From: Mycobacterium noviomagense
GTDB taxonomy: Bacteria; Actinomycetota; Actinomycetes; Mycobacteriales; Mycobacteriaceae
Direction: 5' to 3'
Length of the DNA: 64,000 nt
Assembly (NCBI RefSeq): GCF_010731635.1
Contig: NZ_AP022583.1
Coordinates: 868,001-932,000, forward strand
Below the pieces are notes generated by a model. The model was not told where the DNA came from, did no database searches, and was given only the letters and a program-made list of their open reading frames with translations. Made by a program: the position numbers and the translations under genes. Below are positions 46,465-55,891 of this stretch, one piece after another (position 1 is the stretch's first letter; each line of letters opens with the position of its first letter).

Positions 46465-46864
46465 GATCGTCGTGGACGTGGATCATCCCGACGACATCGT
46501 CATCGCACGCCAGGCAGGGCATCAACTCGCTCGGGATCTCGGATTCTCCTTGACCGACGTCACCATGATCGCCACCGCGATCTCCGAAGTCGCGCGCAAT
46601 ATCACCAGCTACGCGGGCCGCGGGGCGGTTCGGGTGGCGGTGGCCGACCGGGAGGGCCGCAAGGCGTTGGTAGTGCACGCAGAAGACGAGGGACCCGGCA
46701 TTGCCGACATCGCGCGCGCGCTCGAAGACGGATACTCGACTGGTCGTGGGCTCGGCCTGGGCCTGCCTGGTGCGCGCCGCCTGATGGACCGGCTGATCGT
46801 GGAATCCACGCCCGGCCGGGGTACGCACGTCGAGATGTGGAAATGGGTTCCGTCCGGTGCGTAG
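46448..46864 (+). CDS. rsbT: Switch kinase RsbT homologue
   Basis: 138 residues of the GHKL serine kinase family. The N-box is ISEVARN (Glu47, Asn51), the G1 box DEGPGI (80-85), and the G2 box GLGLGLPGARRL. It phosphorylates RsbS and RsbR, leaves the stressosome and activates an RsbU-type phosphatase. The GTG start lies inside rsbS, and the stop region overlaps the next gene by 8 nt. Confidence 0.9.
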   Translation: MTVWDEIVVDVDHPDDIVIARQAGHQLARDLGFSLTDVTMIATAISEVARNITSYAGRGAVRVAVADREGRKALVVHAEDEGPGIADIARALEDGYSTGRGLGLGLPGARRLMDRLIVESTPGRGTHVEMWKWVPSGA

Positions 46865-47483
46865 GCGGGGCCGGCTAGGGCCGATCGAGTGGGCGGCGGC
46901 ACGCCGCCCGCGGCCGGACGAGGAAATCTGCGGCGACTATCCGATTGCGCTCGACCTTGGCGGCAAAGCCGCCCTTTTCGGCGTGCTGGACGGCCTCGGC
47001 CACGGAACAGAAGCCGCAACAGCGGCGATGCGCGCTGCGGACATGATCAGCGACGCGCGCGGGGAACCCCTGGAGATCCTCTTTCAGCTGTGCCATCGCG
47101 CACTGGCCGACACCAGAGGTGTGGCAATGACTTTGGCGCAGCTTGATTTCGCAGCCGCGACGATGCGTTGGATCGGGGTGGGCAACGTCACCGCCAACCT
47201 GGTCGCGAAGGCGGCGAGTGGTGTCGAGGTCCGGTCGTGTGCACTGCTTGCCAGCGGAACGGTCGGCTATCGGCTGCCGGAAGTTTTGCATCCGAATTCG
47301 GTGGGAATTCGGCCCGGTGACCTGCTGATCGTTGCCAGCGACGGCATCTCTGAAGACTATTTGGACAGCATCGACTTCGCCGGCCCAGCCATGACCATCG
47401 CAGAACAAATTCTGGATAAGCACGCCAAGGAAACCGACGACGCGTTGGTGCTTGCCGCGCGTCACCGAGGCTTCTCGTCATGA
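46857..47483 (+). CDS. rsbX: PP2C phosphatase RsbX homologue
   Basis: 208 residues. PP2C/SpoIIE-type metal-binding aspartates are in LDGLGHGTEAA, VASDGISEDYL and TDDALVLAAR. RsbX removes phosphates from RsbS and RsbR to reset the stressosome. It is small, with no sensor domain, as expected for RsbX. Start GTG overlaps rsbT, and the stop overlaps the next gene as ATGA. Confidence 0.85.
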   Translation: MRRRGRLGPIEWAAARRPRPDEEICGDYPIALDLGGKAALFGVLDGLGHGTEAATAAMRAADMISDARGEPLEILFQLCHRALADTRGVAMTLAQLDFAAATMRWIGVGNVTANLVAKAASGVEVRSCALLASGTVGYRLPEVLHPNSVGIRPGDLLIVASDGISEDYLDSIDFAGPAMTIAEQILDKHAKETDDALVLAARHRGFSS

Positions 47484-49681
47484 CCGACCTGGCAGCGGAC
47501 TTCCATGTCCGCTATGCCGCCGCACTGCGCACCCACCTGCAAGCCCGCAACGAGGCCAGCCTGGCGGTCGGTCATGAGCTGGGCCGCCGGGCACTGCAGG
47601 ACCGCATCAGCATGCTCGAGATCATCGAAAACCACTTCCGACTGGTCGAAGATGCGCGACTCGACGGCCCTGCAGCGCTTGAATTCCTGCTGCAAACCCT
47701 CGCCGCACTCGACGTCGCGACTCGCGGATTTCTCGACAGCGCAAAAGGTTACGCGCAACAGCGCGCCCGCGCCGACCAGCTTGCCGACCGCGACGAATTT
47801 CGCACTGCGCTGGTCAATTCGCTGCAGGAGGGGTTTTTCGTCGCCGACCAAGACGGCACCGTCGTCGAGATCAACGACGCGTTCGCCGAGATCACCGGCT
47901 ACCCCGCCGACGGTCTGCCGTACCGGTGGCCGCACCCGTGGTTGGTCGACGTCCAGGCCGCAAATCATCAGCAAGGCCTCCTGGTACAGGGCGGCAGCGT
48001 CCAGTACGAGACGCCGATTCGACATCGCGACGGCCACCTGGCGTGGGTGGCGGTGAGCATCAACGCAGTCACCGACTACGCCGCCGAAAAAGGCATCTAC
48101 GTCGGCACGATTCGCGACATCACCGCACAGCGGGCTTTCGCGGCCCGCGAGAACGCGGTTTTGCGCCTGGCCACCGCCGTGGGAGTGGCCAAGAGCGTCG
48201 CGGAGGTGCTGTCCATCACCCTCGACGAGTGTCGGGTGGCGCTCGACGTGCAGCGGGTCGTGACGGTCATGTGGCCGACCAACGGCGGCGAGCCGACCGT
48301 CCAAGTGGCCGGCGAACCCGCCGACTCCAATTGGCGCGACCTGAATCCGTTGCTGCGCCAGACGTTTGAAACGGCTCGTCATCAGCTGCCGCTGACCGTC
48401 CAGACGGTCGAATGGGCCGATACGCCAGGCAAGTCACGCGGAATCGTCGCTGTGCTCTCCGGCACCGGGGACGTCGCGTTGTGGTTGGAGCTTGCGACAC
48501 CCCGCTGGATCAGCGCCGAGGACCGGCTGCTGATCACCGTGCTTATCGGCCATCTCGGCCTGGCGATACAGCATGTGCGCCAATTCGAAAGCGCACGCGA
48601 GACGTCGCTGACCCTGCAGCGCGCGATGCTTGCGCCCATCGCTCTGCCGTCCGGCTTCGCGGTTCGCTACGAGCCCGCGGTTCCGCCGCTGGAAATCGGC
48701 GGCGACTGGTACGACGTACTGTCGCTCGGCGACCACCGCATCGGGATCGTGGTGGGCGACTGCGTGGGCCGCGGCCTGCCGGCCGCCGCAGTGATGGGCC
48801 AGCTGCGCAGCTCGGCACGTGCCCTGCTGCTGACCGGCGCCGAACCCGCGCTGCTGCTCGAAGACCTCGACGCGGCGGCGGCACTGATCCCGGGCGCCTA
48901 CTGCACGACGGTGTTCTTGGGCATCCTCGACACCGAATCCGGCGAGCTGCGCTACAGCAATGCCGGTCACCCGCCCGCGGTACTGGCCGCGCCCGGGTCC
49001 GGGACCGCACTGCTCGCCGATGCTCATTCGGTGCCGCTGGCGGTGCACCGGGATCACGGCCGCCCCCAGACCACGCAGGTCGTACCGCCGGGTTCGACGC
49101 TGATTGTCTTCACCGACGGCCTCGTCGAGCGCAAGCACGAGCCGATCGACGCCGGAATCAACTGCGTCGCAGAGATTTTGACCCAAAACGCCGATTCGAC
49201 CGTCGGCCAGGTTGCCGACGCGGTGCTTCGCGAGCTTGCCCCGCCAGCCGGATATGACGACGACGTCGCCCTGGTGGTATATCGGCGCCCCCAGACTGCA
49301 CTGCGAATGAAAACCGATGCGAGCGCAGACCAGCTGGCCGACGTGCGGCATCGACTCACCGCATGGCTGGAGTCGTGCGCGGTACCGGGTTCACTGGTCG
49401 CGGACATCGTGCTCGCGGTCTACGAGGCATACGCCAACTGCGTCGAGCATGCCTACCGGGGTGCATGCGCCGGACAGGTGCGGGTCGACGTCGACATCGC
49501 CGGCGGTATCATCCAGGCCCGGGTCGCCGATTCCGGTTCGTGGAAGACACCGCAGCCCGGTCCGGGCGGGCGGGGCCTGAAGCTGATCGACGCCGTGAGC
49601 GACGGAGTTGAGCTGGAGCACGGCCCCTCTGGAACGACGGTCACGATGAGCTTCCGGCTACCGCCAGCCGAGTCAAATTAG
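47480..49681 (+). CDS. PAS-GAF-PP2C-ATPase sigma regulator (RsbU/RsbW hybrid)
   Basis: 733 residues. After a helical N-terminus that may bind RsbT, a PAS domain (~110-220; [17 protein letters not shown]) and a GAF domain (~225-375) precede a SpoIIE/PP2C phosphatase (~385-605; [44 protein letters not shown]). A C-terminal RsbW-like GHKL kinase (~610-730) has [14 protein letters not shown] and a [11 protein letters not shown] box. It resembles Rv1364c without the terminal STAS domain, and the separate STAS protein encoded divergently could fill that role. It closes the operon; a KstR box overlaps its stop codon. Confidence 0.88.
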   Translation: MTDLAADFHVRYAAALRTHLQARNEASLAVGHELGRRALQDRISMLEIIENHFRLVEDARLDGPAALEFLLQTLAALDVATRGFLDSAKGYAQQRARADQLADRDEFRTALVNSLQEGFFVADQDGTVVEINDAFAEITGYPADGLPYRWPHPWLVDVQAANHQQGLLVQGGSVQYETPIRHRDGHLAWVAVSINAVTDYAAEKGIYVGTIRDITAQRAFAARENAVLRLATAVGVAKSVAEVLSITLDECRVALDVQRVVTVMWPTNGGEPTVQVAGEPADSNWRDLNPLLRQTFETARHQLPLTVQTVEWADTPGKSRGIVAVLSGTGDVALWLELATPRWISAEDRLLITVLIGHLGLAIQHVRQFESARETSLTLQRAMLAPIALPSGFAVRYEPAVPPLEIGGDWYDVLSLGDHRIGIVVGDCVGRGLPAAAVMGQLRSSARALLLTGAEPALLLEDLDAAAALIPGAYCTTVFLGILDTESGELRYSNAGHPPAVLAAPGSGTALLADAHSVPLAVHRDHGRPQTTQVVPPGSTLIVFTDGLVERKHEPIDAGINCVAEILTQNADSTVGQVADAVLRELAPPAGYDDDVALVVYRRPQTALRMKTDASADQLADVRHRLTAWLESCAVPGSLVADIVLAVYEAYANCVEHAYRGACAGQVRVDVDIAGGIIQARVADSGSWKTPQPGPGGRGLKLIDAVSDGVELEHGPSGTTVTMSFRLPPAESN

Positions 49682-49692
49682 AACGTGTTCCA
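49679..49692 (+). promoter_or_regulatory. KstR operator overlapping the end of the stressosome operon
   Basis: TAGAACGTGTTCCA fits TnnAACnnGTTnnA perfectly. It begins on the TAG stop of the upstream gene and lies 30 nt before the GTG of the SDR gene. This implies that the SDR-reductase pair has its own sterol-responsive promoter. Confidence 0.7.
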
Positions 49693-49722
49693 GAAAGCGG
49701 CCCGGCCTGTTACGGTGTCGCC

Positions 49723-50514
49723 GTGATCCTGGACAATTTTCGACTCGACGACAAAGTCGCTGTCATCACTGGTGCCGGCCGCGGACTCGGCGCGGCCATC
49801 GCCGTGGCATTCGCCGAGGTCGGGGCCGACGTTGTGATCGCGTCGCGGACCCAATCCCAGCTCGAGGAGGTCGCCGAACAGGTCCGTGACACCGGTCGGC
49901 GCGCCCACGTCGTCGCCGCCGACCTGGCCCACCCCGAGGCCACGGCACAGTTGGCCGGCCACGCTGTCGAGGCATTTGGAAAACTAGACATCGTCGTCAA
50001 CAACGTCGGCGGCACGATGCCCAATGCGCTGCTGACCACCTCGACCAAGGACCTCAAAGAGGCATTCACCTTCAACGTCGCCACCGCCCACGCGTTGACC
50101 ATGGCAGCGGTGCCACTCATGCTCGAGCACTCCGGCGGCGGCAGCATCATCAACATCACCTCGACCATGGGCAGGCTGGCCGGACGAGGTTTCGCCGCCT
50201 ACGGCACCGCCAAGGCCGCTCTGGCCCACTACACCCGCTTAGCCGCGCTGGACCTGTGCCCACGGATCCGGGTCAACGCCATCGCGCCGGGCTCGATCGC
50301 CACCTCGGCGCTGGATATCGTGGCCTCCAACGACGAGCTGCGCAAGCCGATGGAAAAAGCGACACCGCTGCGGCGTCTCGGCGATCCGGTCGAGATCGCT
50401 GCTGCCGCAGTGTATTTGGCATCGCCAGCGGGCGGCTACCTGACCGGCAAGACGCTCGAGGTCGACGGCGGCCTCACCTTCCCCAACCTCGACCTACCGA
50501 TCCCGGACCTGTAG
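49723..50514 (+). CDS. Short-chain dehydrogenase/reductase (Rv0927c-like)
   Basis: 263 residues, the same length as the H37Rv protein from memory. Classical SDR motifs: [23 protein letters not shown], catalytic Ser in [10 protein letters not shown] and YGTAKAA (YxxxK). The C-terminal [13 protein letters not shown] is typical of this class. It is 3 nt upstream of the reductase gene, a conserved pair. The KstR box suggests sterol or lipid metabolism. Confidence 0.9.
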   Translation: MILDNFRLDDKVAVITGAGRGLGAAIAVAFAEVGADVVIASRTQSQLEEVAEQVRDTGRRAHVVAADLAHPEATAQLAGHAVEAFGKLDIVVNNVGGTMPNALLTTSTKDLKEAFTFNVATAHALTMAAVPLMLEHSGGGSIINITSTMGRLAGRGFAAYGTAKAALAHYTRLAALDLCPRIRVNAIAPGSIATSALDIVASNDELRKPMEKATPLRRLGDPVEIAAAAVYLASPAGGYLTGKTLEVDGGLTFPNLDLPIPDL

Positions 50515-50517
50515 ACC

Positions 50518-51594
50518 ATGGCCATTCGCGTCGCTGCGATCGGCACCGGCAACGTCGGCGCCCACGCGCTCAAAGCGCTGATCACCAACCCCGAATTCGA
50601 ACTCACCGGCGTGTGGGTGTCCTCTGAGGGCAAGGCCGGCAAGGATGCGGGCGAGCTTGTCGGACTTGAGGATTCGACCGGGGTGCAAGCCAGCACCGAC
50701 CTAAGCGCAGTGCTGGCCACCGGGCCGCAGTGCGCGGTCTACACCGCGATGGCCGACAACCGGCTACCCGAGGCGCTCGACGACTACCGGCGCATCCTGG
50801 CTGCCGGCGTCAACGTCGTCGGCAGCGGCCCGGTCTTCTTGCAGTACCCCTGGCAGGTGATCCCCGAGGAGCTCATCGCGCCGTTGGAAGAGGCTGCGCG
50901 AGAGGGCAATTCGAGCCTGTTCGTCAACGGGATCGACCCGGGCTTCGCCAACGACCTGCTGCCGCTGGCGTTGGCCGGCACCTGCCAGAGCATCGAGCAG
51001 GTGCGCTGCATGGAGATCGTCGACTACGCCACCTACGACAGCCCCGTCGTGATGTTCGACGTCATGGGCTTCGGCAAGCCGCTCGACGAAACCCCGATGC
51101 TGCTGCAGCCGGGCGTGCTGAGCATGGCATGGGGCTCGGTGGTGCGCCAACTCGCTGCCGGGCTTGGCATTTCGCTCGACGAGGTTACCGAGCGCTACAC
51201 CCGCGAACCCGCGCCAGAGGACTTCGACATCGCCTCGGGCCACATTCCCAAGGGCAGCGCCGCGGCGCTGCGGTTCGAGGTGCTCGGCATGGTCGACGGC
51301 CAACCGGCGGTGGTGCTCGAACACGTCACCCGGTTGCGGGAAGACCTACGTCCGGACTGGCCGCAACCGGCGCAGCCCGGCGGTTCCTACCGCATCGAGA
51401 TCACCGGTGAGCCGTCCTATGCGGTGGACGTCTGCTTGGGCAGCCGTCGCGGCGATCACAACCACGCCGGGCTGGTGGCGACCGCGATGCGGATCGTCAA
51501 CGCGATTCCGGCGGTGGTGGCCGCCCCGGCGGGTATCCGCACCACTTTGGACTTGCCTTTGGTCACCGGTCGGGGCCTGTACACGCCGGGCTAA
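50518..51594 (+). CDS. Dihydrodipicolinate reductase-like NAD(P)-binding protein (Rv0926c-like)
   Basis: 358 residues. N-terminal Rossmann motif IRVAAIGTGNVGAHALKAL, then NRLPEALDDYRRILAAGVNVVGSGP, resembling DapB and 2,4-diaminopentanoate dehydrogenase-type proteins. The lysine-pathway dapB is expected elsewhere, so the substrate here is unknown and may be linked to the SDR encoded 3 nt upstream. Confidence 0.82.
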   Translation: MAIRVAAIGTGNVGAHALKALITNPEFELTGVWVSSEGKAGKDAGELVGLEDSTGVQASTDLSAVLATGPQCAVYTAMADNRLPEALDDYRRILAAGVNVVGSGPVFLQYPWQVIPEELIAPLEEAAREGNSSLFVNGIDPGFANDLLPLALAGTCQSIEQVRCMEIVDYATYDSPVVMFDVMGFGKPLDETPMLLQPGVLSMAWGSVVRQLAAGLGISLDEVTERYTREPAPEDFDIASGHIPKGSAAALRFEVLGMVDGQPAVVLEHVTRLREDLRPDWPQPAQPGGSYRIEITGEPSYAVDVCLGSRRGDHNHAGLVATAMRIVNAIPAVVAAPAGIRTTLDLPLVTGRGLYTPG

Positions 51595-51607
51595 CCTAGC
51601 TGGGTTA
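51592..51607. promoter_or_regulatory. Inverted repeat upstream of mntH
   Basis: TAACC-N6-GGTTA begins on the TAA of the upstream gene and ends 25 nt before mntH. The position would suit a manganese- or iron-responsive repressor, but the arms are short and do not clearly match the IdeR consensus. Confidence 0.3.
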
Positions 51608-51632
51608 TTTGAAGACAGCGAAAGTCGGTTAA

Positions 51633-52865
51633 TTGGCGCAGGACACCCGAACGCGGCCGAAAACGGGGTGGTATCTGCTCGGGCCGGCGTTCGTCGCGGC
51701 CATCGCCTATGTCGATCCCGGCAATGTCGCGGCCAACGTCAGCGCCGGGGCCCAGTTCGGCTATCTGCTCCTGTGGGTGATCGTCGCCGCGAACCTGATG
51801 GCCGGACTGGTGCAATACCTGTCGGCGAAACTCGGGCTGGTCACCGGCCACTCGCTGCCCGAGGCCGTTGGCCGGCAGATCAACCGCCCTACTCGGCTCG
51901 CCTACTGGGTGCAGGCCGAGGTCGTGGCGATGGCCACCGACGTGGCCGAAGTGGTCGGCGGAGCGATCGCGCTACGCATCTTGTTCCACCTGCCGCTGCT
52001 GGTCGGCGGTCTGATCACCGGGGTGGTCTCGCTGTTGCTGCTGGCTGTCCGCGACCGCAACGGGCAGCGGTTGTTCGAGCAGCTCATCACCGGGCTGTTG
52101 TTGGTGATCGCCATCGGCTTCACCGCCAGCTTCTTTGTCGCCACACCGCCGCCGGGTGCGGTGCTCGGCGGTCTGGTGCCCCACTTCCACGGCAGCGAAA
52201 GCGTGCTGCTGGCCGCCGCGATCCTGGGCGCCACCGTCATGCCGCATGCCGTCTACCTGCATTCGGGTCTGGCTCGTGACCGACACGGCCAACCGGATGC
52301 GGGACCGCCGCGGCGCTGGCTGCTGCGGGTCACCCGCTGGGATGTCGGGTTGGCGATGACGGTCGCCGGAGGCGTGAACGCGGCGATGCTGCTGGTTGCC
52401 GCGCTCAACATGGCCGGGCGCGGCGGCACCGGTTCGATCGACGGGGCTTACGCCGCGGTGCGCGACACCGTGAATCCTTTGATCGCTGTGTTTTTCGCGG
52501 TGGGGTTGCTGATATCCGGTTTGGCGTCGGCCTCCGTGGGCGCGTATGCCGGCGCCATGATCATGCAGGGATTGCTGTACCGGTCGGTGCCGATGCTGGT
52601 GCGTCGGATGGTCACGCTGACGCCGGCAATTCTGATTCTCGCGTCGGGCTTCGACCCGACCCGGGCGCTGGTGCTGTCCCAGGTGGTGCTGTCGTTCGGC
52701 ATTCCGTTCGCGCTGTTTCCGCTGGTGCGACTGACCAGCAACCGTGCGGTCATGGGCGCCGACACCAACCACCGCGTGACCACCGGCGTCGGCTGGACGA
52801 TCGCCGTGATGATCAGCGTGCTCAATGTGGTGCTGATCTATCTGACCGTGCGCGGAGCGACATAA
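51633..52865 (+). CDS. mntH: Nramp-family divalent metal transporter
   Basis: 410 residues, 11 predicted membrane helices. Metal-site motifs DPGN in AIAYVDPGNVAAN and MPHA in VMPHAVYLHSG are intact, so proton-coupled uptake of Mn2+ or Fe2+ is expected. The start is a TTG placed directly after an in-frame TAA, with only a weak GAAAG upstream. No other in-frame start precedes the first helix, so the N-terminus is shorter than the H37Rv protein as I recall it. Confidence 0.9.
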   Translation: MAQDTRTRPKTGWYLLGPAFVAAIAYVDPGNVAANVSAGAQFGYLLLWVIVAANLMAGLVQYLSAKLGLVTGHSLPEAVGRQINRPTRLAYWVQAEVVAMATDVAEVVGGAIALRILFHLPLLVGGLITGVVSLLLLAVRDRNGQRLFEQLITGLLLVIAIGFTASFFVATPPPGAVLGGLVPHFHGSESVLLAAAILGATVMPHAVYLHSGLARDRHGQPDAGPPRRWLLRVTRWDVGLAMTVAGGVNAAMLLVAALNMAGRGGTGSIDGAYAAVRDTVNPLIAVFFAVGLLISGLASASVGAYAGAMIMQGLLYRSVPMLVRRMVTLTPAILILASGFDPTRALVLSQVVLSFGIPFALFPLVRLTSNRAVMGADTNHRVTTGVGWTIAVMISVLNVVLIYLTVRGAT

Positions 52866-52965
52866 CAGCCGCGCGGTGTCATCAGGCCGGCGTTTCGGAT
52901 GGCTAACATCGGTCGTGTGAGCCCTGGACGCCCTGACCGTAGCCATGCGGTGAGAGGCTGACCTG

Positions 52966-54030
52966 GTGCGCCGCCATGCCTACTTCGCATACGGGTCGAA
53001 TCTGTGTGTGCGTCAGATGGCGCGGCGCTGCCCTGACGCGGCCGAACCGCGCCCCGCGATGCTGGCCGACCACGAGTGGCTGATCAACCAGCGCGGGGTG
53101 GCCACTGTGGACCCGTTCGGTGGAAGCCACGTGCACGGTGTGCTGTGGCAGCTGTCCGATCATGACCTTGCCGCGTTGGACAGCGCCGAGGGTGTCCCGG
53201 TGCGGTACCGCCGCGATCGGCTGACCGTGCACACCGACGACGGCCCCTTCCCCGCCTGGGTCTACATCGACCACCGCGTGACCCCTGGCGCGCCCCGGCC
53301 CGGCTACCTGGAACGCATCATCGACGGCGCGCTACATCACCGGCTGCCCCACCGCTGGGTCGACTACTTGCGCCGGTGGGATCCGTCCCGGTGGCCGCGT
53401 CCGCCTGCGTCGAGTTCGCTTGCGCCGCAGTCTCTTTCAGCGCTACTGGCCGATCCTGGTGTCGTCGAGATGACCCGGCTGCGGTCGCGGTTCGGCTTTC
53501 TGGCCTTTCACGGCGGCGGCTTGGAACAGATGACCGACGTGATCGCCGAACGTGCCGCCGACGCCGCCGACGCTTCGGTGTATCTGGTGCGCCATCCCGA
53601 TCGCTATCCGCATCATCTGTCCTCGGTTCGGTTCCGCCCCGACGAGTCGCCGCGGCTCGCCGAGTTCCTCGACCACGTCGATGTCGCGGTCGCCCTGCAT
53701 GGCTACAGCCGGTTCGGGCGCAGCACACAACTGCTGGCCGGTGGCCGCAACCGCGACCTGGCCACCCACCTGGCCCGCCACCTCGACCTGCCCGGCTATC
53801 ACGTGGTCACCGACTTGGATGCCATCCCGCGCGAGCTTCGCGGCCTGCACCCGGACAACCCGGTCAACCGGGTGCGCGCGGGCGGAGTCCAGTTGGAGCT
53901 GTCGGCGCGGGTGCGCGGCATCAGCCCCCGCAGTCCCCTGCCCGACGACGACGGGCTGTCACCGGTGACCTCCGCTTTGGTGCAGGGTCTCGTGGCCGCG
54001 GGGCGCAGCTGGGAAACACGGTCCAAGTAG
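52966..54030 (+). CDS. Gamma-glutamylcyclotransferase / poly-gamma-glutamate hydrolase-like fusion (Rv0923c-like)
   Basis: 354 residues, two domains. Residues ~1-130 form a GGCT-like domain with YFAYGSNL and the catalytic Glu in LDSAEGVPVRYRR. Residues ~155-345 resemble the YjqB/PF05908 family of phage and bacterial poly-gamma-glutamate hydrolases, with LAFHGGGLEQMTD and VALHGYSR, whose His residues would bind zinc. Both halves act on gamma-glutamyl bonds in known relatives. GTG start follows GAGAGG at eight bases. The substrate in mycobacteria is unknown. Confidence 0.75.
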   Translation: MRRHAYFAYGSNLCVRQMARRCPDAAEPRPAMLADHEWLINQRGVATVDPFGGSHVHGVLWQLSDHDLAALDSAEGVPVRYRRDRLTVHTDDGPFPAWVYIDHRVTPGAPRPGYLERIIDGALHHRLPHRWVDYLRRWDPSRWPRPPASSSLAPQSLSALLADPGVVEMTRLRSRFGFLAFHGGGLEQMTDVIAERAADAADASVYLVRHPDRYPHHLSSVRFRPDESPRLAEFLDHVDVAVALHGYSRFGRSTQLLAGGRNRDLATHLARHLDLPGYHVVTDLDAIPRELRGLHPDNPVNRVRAGGVQLELSARVRGISPRSPLPDDDGLSPVTSALVQGLVAAGRSWETRSK

Positions 54031-54045
54031 ATCGGAATTGGGCTG

Positions 54046-54858
54046 ATGAGCAAGGATTTTCGCTTTTCCATCGGCATCCACGCCGTGAAATCGCGTTCGG
54101 CTCTGCATGAGAAGGCGCGCCGCCTGGAGGGTGTGGGATTCGACGTCTTGTACCTGCCGGACCACCTCGGCGCGCCAGCTCCGTTCCCCGCGCTGACGGC
54201 GATCGCTGCGGCCACCAGCATGGTCCGGGTGGGCACCTATGTGCTCAACGCGTGCTTCTACAAGCCGGCTCTGCTGGCCCGTGATGCTGCGGGAGTCGAC
54301 TTGCTCAGCGATGGCCGCCTCGAAGTCGGGCTCGGCGCCGGCTATGTGCGCGAAGAATTCGAGGCCGCCGAGCTGCCCTACCCCAGTGCGCGACAGCGCG
54401 TCGACTACCTCGAACATGTGACGGCCTACCTCAAAAAGCACCTGCCGAGCGTGCCGATTCTGATCGCCGGCAACGGCGACCGGCTGCTGACCGTGGCCGC
54501 CCGGCACGCCGACATCGTCGGGCTCACCGGCGCCAGCCCGCGCGGCGGCGGTGACCCGCTGGCCGAACGCATTGAGTTCGTCCGCGCCGCCGCCGGCGAC
54601 CGAGATCTCGAACTGAACCTCGCGATCACCGCGGTGCCGGCCGACAGCTCGGGAATGCCCGACCTCTCCTTGACTCGCAGATATGCGCCGGCATTGTCGG
54701 ATGAGGAGCTGCTCGCGCTGCCGGCGGTGCTGAGCGGGTCGCCCCGCGAGATGGCCGACAGGTTGCGCGGGTACCGGGAGACGTACGGGGTGACGTCGTT
54801 CACCGTGCAGGAAAACCACGCGGAGAGTTTTGCCAAGGTGATCGCGGAGCTGCGCTGA
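54046..54858 (+). CDS. LLM-class F420-dependent oxidoreductase
   Basis: 270 residues. FSIGIHAVKSRSALHEKARRLE, LYLPDHLGAPAPFPALTAIA and GRLEVGLGAGYVREEFEAAELP match the F420-binding LLM subfamily. It follows the fusion gene by 15 nt in the same direction. The substrate is unknown. No KstR box lies upstream, unlike the two other LLM genes here. Confidence 0.85.
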   Translation: MSKDFRFSIGIHAVKSRSALHEKARRLEGVGFDVLYLPDHLGAPAPFPALTAIAAATSMVRVGTYVLNACFYKPALLARDAAGVDLLSDGRLEVGLGAGYVREEFEAAELPYPSARQRVDYLEHVTAYLKKHLPSVPILIAGNGDRLLTVAARHADIVGLTGASPRGGGDPLAERIEFVRAAAGDRDLELNLAITAVPADSSGMPDLSLTRRYAPALSDEELLALPAVLSGSPREMADRLRGYRETYGVTSFTVQENHAESFAKVIAELR

Positions 54859-54917
54859 GATTTCAGCGTAAGCTGCCAGCCGGTCCGCCCTCGGGGACCT
54901 GTCCTCATCCGCAGATC

Positions 54918-54946
54918 TGCATCACAGAGTATTCAGTTATGATGCA
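54918..54946. promoter_or_regulatory. VapB-type operator overlapping a -10 element
   Basis: TGCATCA and TGATGCA are exact 7-bp arms around a 15-nt spacer. TATGAT at 54938-54943 overlaps the right arm and predicts RNA starting at the ATG itself (leaderless). Such sites are bound by VapB or VapBC for autoregulation. Confidence 0.55.
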
Positions 54947-54949
54947 AAC

Positions 54950-55180
54950 ATGCGGACCACTGTCGACCTCCCTCCAGCCGTGCACAAACGTGCCGCCCAG
55001 CTCGCCAAGGCGCGAGGCCAGTCGCTGTCCGCGACAGTGGCGGAGCTGGCCGCGCGGGGGCTAAGCCAACTCGACCAACCGCTGCGCATCTCGATCGACA
55101 AGCGCTCCGGTTTCCCGGTGGTAAGCGTCGGCCGGCGGATCACTGCCGAGGATGTCGCCGGCGCGCTGGACGATGAGTGA
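54950..55180 (+). CDS. VapB-like antitoxin
   Basis: 76 residues. The N-terminal MRTTVDLPPAVHKRAAQLAK and following SLSATVAELAARGL are a ribbon-helix-helix DNA-binding fold, and the acidic tail AEDVAGALDDE would block the toxin. The probable transcription start coincides with the ATG. It precedes a PIN-domain toxin by 59 nt. Confidence 0.82.
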   Translation: MRTTVDLPPAVHKRAAQLAKARGQSLSATVAELAARGLSQLDQPLRISIDKRSGFPVVSVGRRITAEDVAGALDDE

Positions 55181-55239
55181 GCGAGCTTGCCGGACGAACC
55201 ATCGACACCTCTCGCCGCTCGCGCCTGTGAGGCGTCCAC

Positions 55240-55635
55240 GTGAGTCCACATCTGCTCGACGCCAGCGTGCTGATCGCGCTCACGGTCGCCGAGCACGAAC
55301 ATCACCAGCGGGTGTCGCGATGGGCGGCAGGCATCGATAGCTTCGCCGTCTGCCCCATCACCGAGGGTGCGCTGATTCGCTTCCTGGTCAGGATCGGTGA
55401 GAGCGCCGCCGCGGCTGCCGATCTGGTACGCGCCGTCCACCGTCGGCCAGGCGTCGAGTTCTGGCCTGACTCAATCTCCTACAGCGACGCCCACCTCACC
55501 CACGTGACGGGCCACCGCCAGGTTACGGACGCCTACCTGGCGAGCTTGGCCGAGGCCAACCAGGGACTGCTCGCCACCCTGGACGAGCCGCTGGCAAAAC
55601 ATTTCCCTAATGCGACTGTGTTGATCCCCCAGTAG
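55240..55635 (+). CDS. VapC-like PIN-domain ribonuclease toxin
   Basis: 131 residues. Acidic active-site residues Asp7 (HLLDASVLIAL), Glu42 (ITEGALIRFL), Asp97 (VTDAYLASLA) and Asp115 (ATLDEPLA) are all present, so it should be an active Mg2+-dependent RNase. GTG start with GAGG about ten bases upstream. The gap from vapB is longer than the usual overlap. The 256 nt after it, up to the tRNA, contain nothing that I can support. Confidence 0.85.
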   Translation: MSPHLLDASVLIALTVAEHEHHQRVSRWAAGIDSFAVCPITEGALIRFLVRIGESAAAAADLVRAVHRRPGVEFWPDSISYSDAHLTHVTGHRQVTDAYLASLAEANQGLLATLDEPLAKHFPNATVLIPQ

Positions 55636-55891
55636 GCGCACACGCCGACGGCGGCAGGGAGTCCATGACCGCTGCTACGGCTAGCCCGAAGACTCCGCAA
55701 GCCTCAACAACACTCGGGCCGAGTGTGTTTATCGCCGTGCCCGCTACACTCAGACCCGACACATCCCGACAACCAGCGAAACAGCCCAGAACGCCATAAG
55801 GACGCCCCAGAACACCACCGGAACCATCCGTGGCCCCGAACGGCTAGGTTTTAGTCGGGTATTCAAAGACGTCCCCAGCCGTTAGCCCCCC

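Noticed and set aside
55665..55799. Small plus-strand ORF of 44 codons between vapC and the tRNA
   Set aside because: No ribosome-binding site, low-complexity composition and no recognisable family; treated as non-coding.
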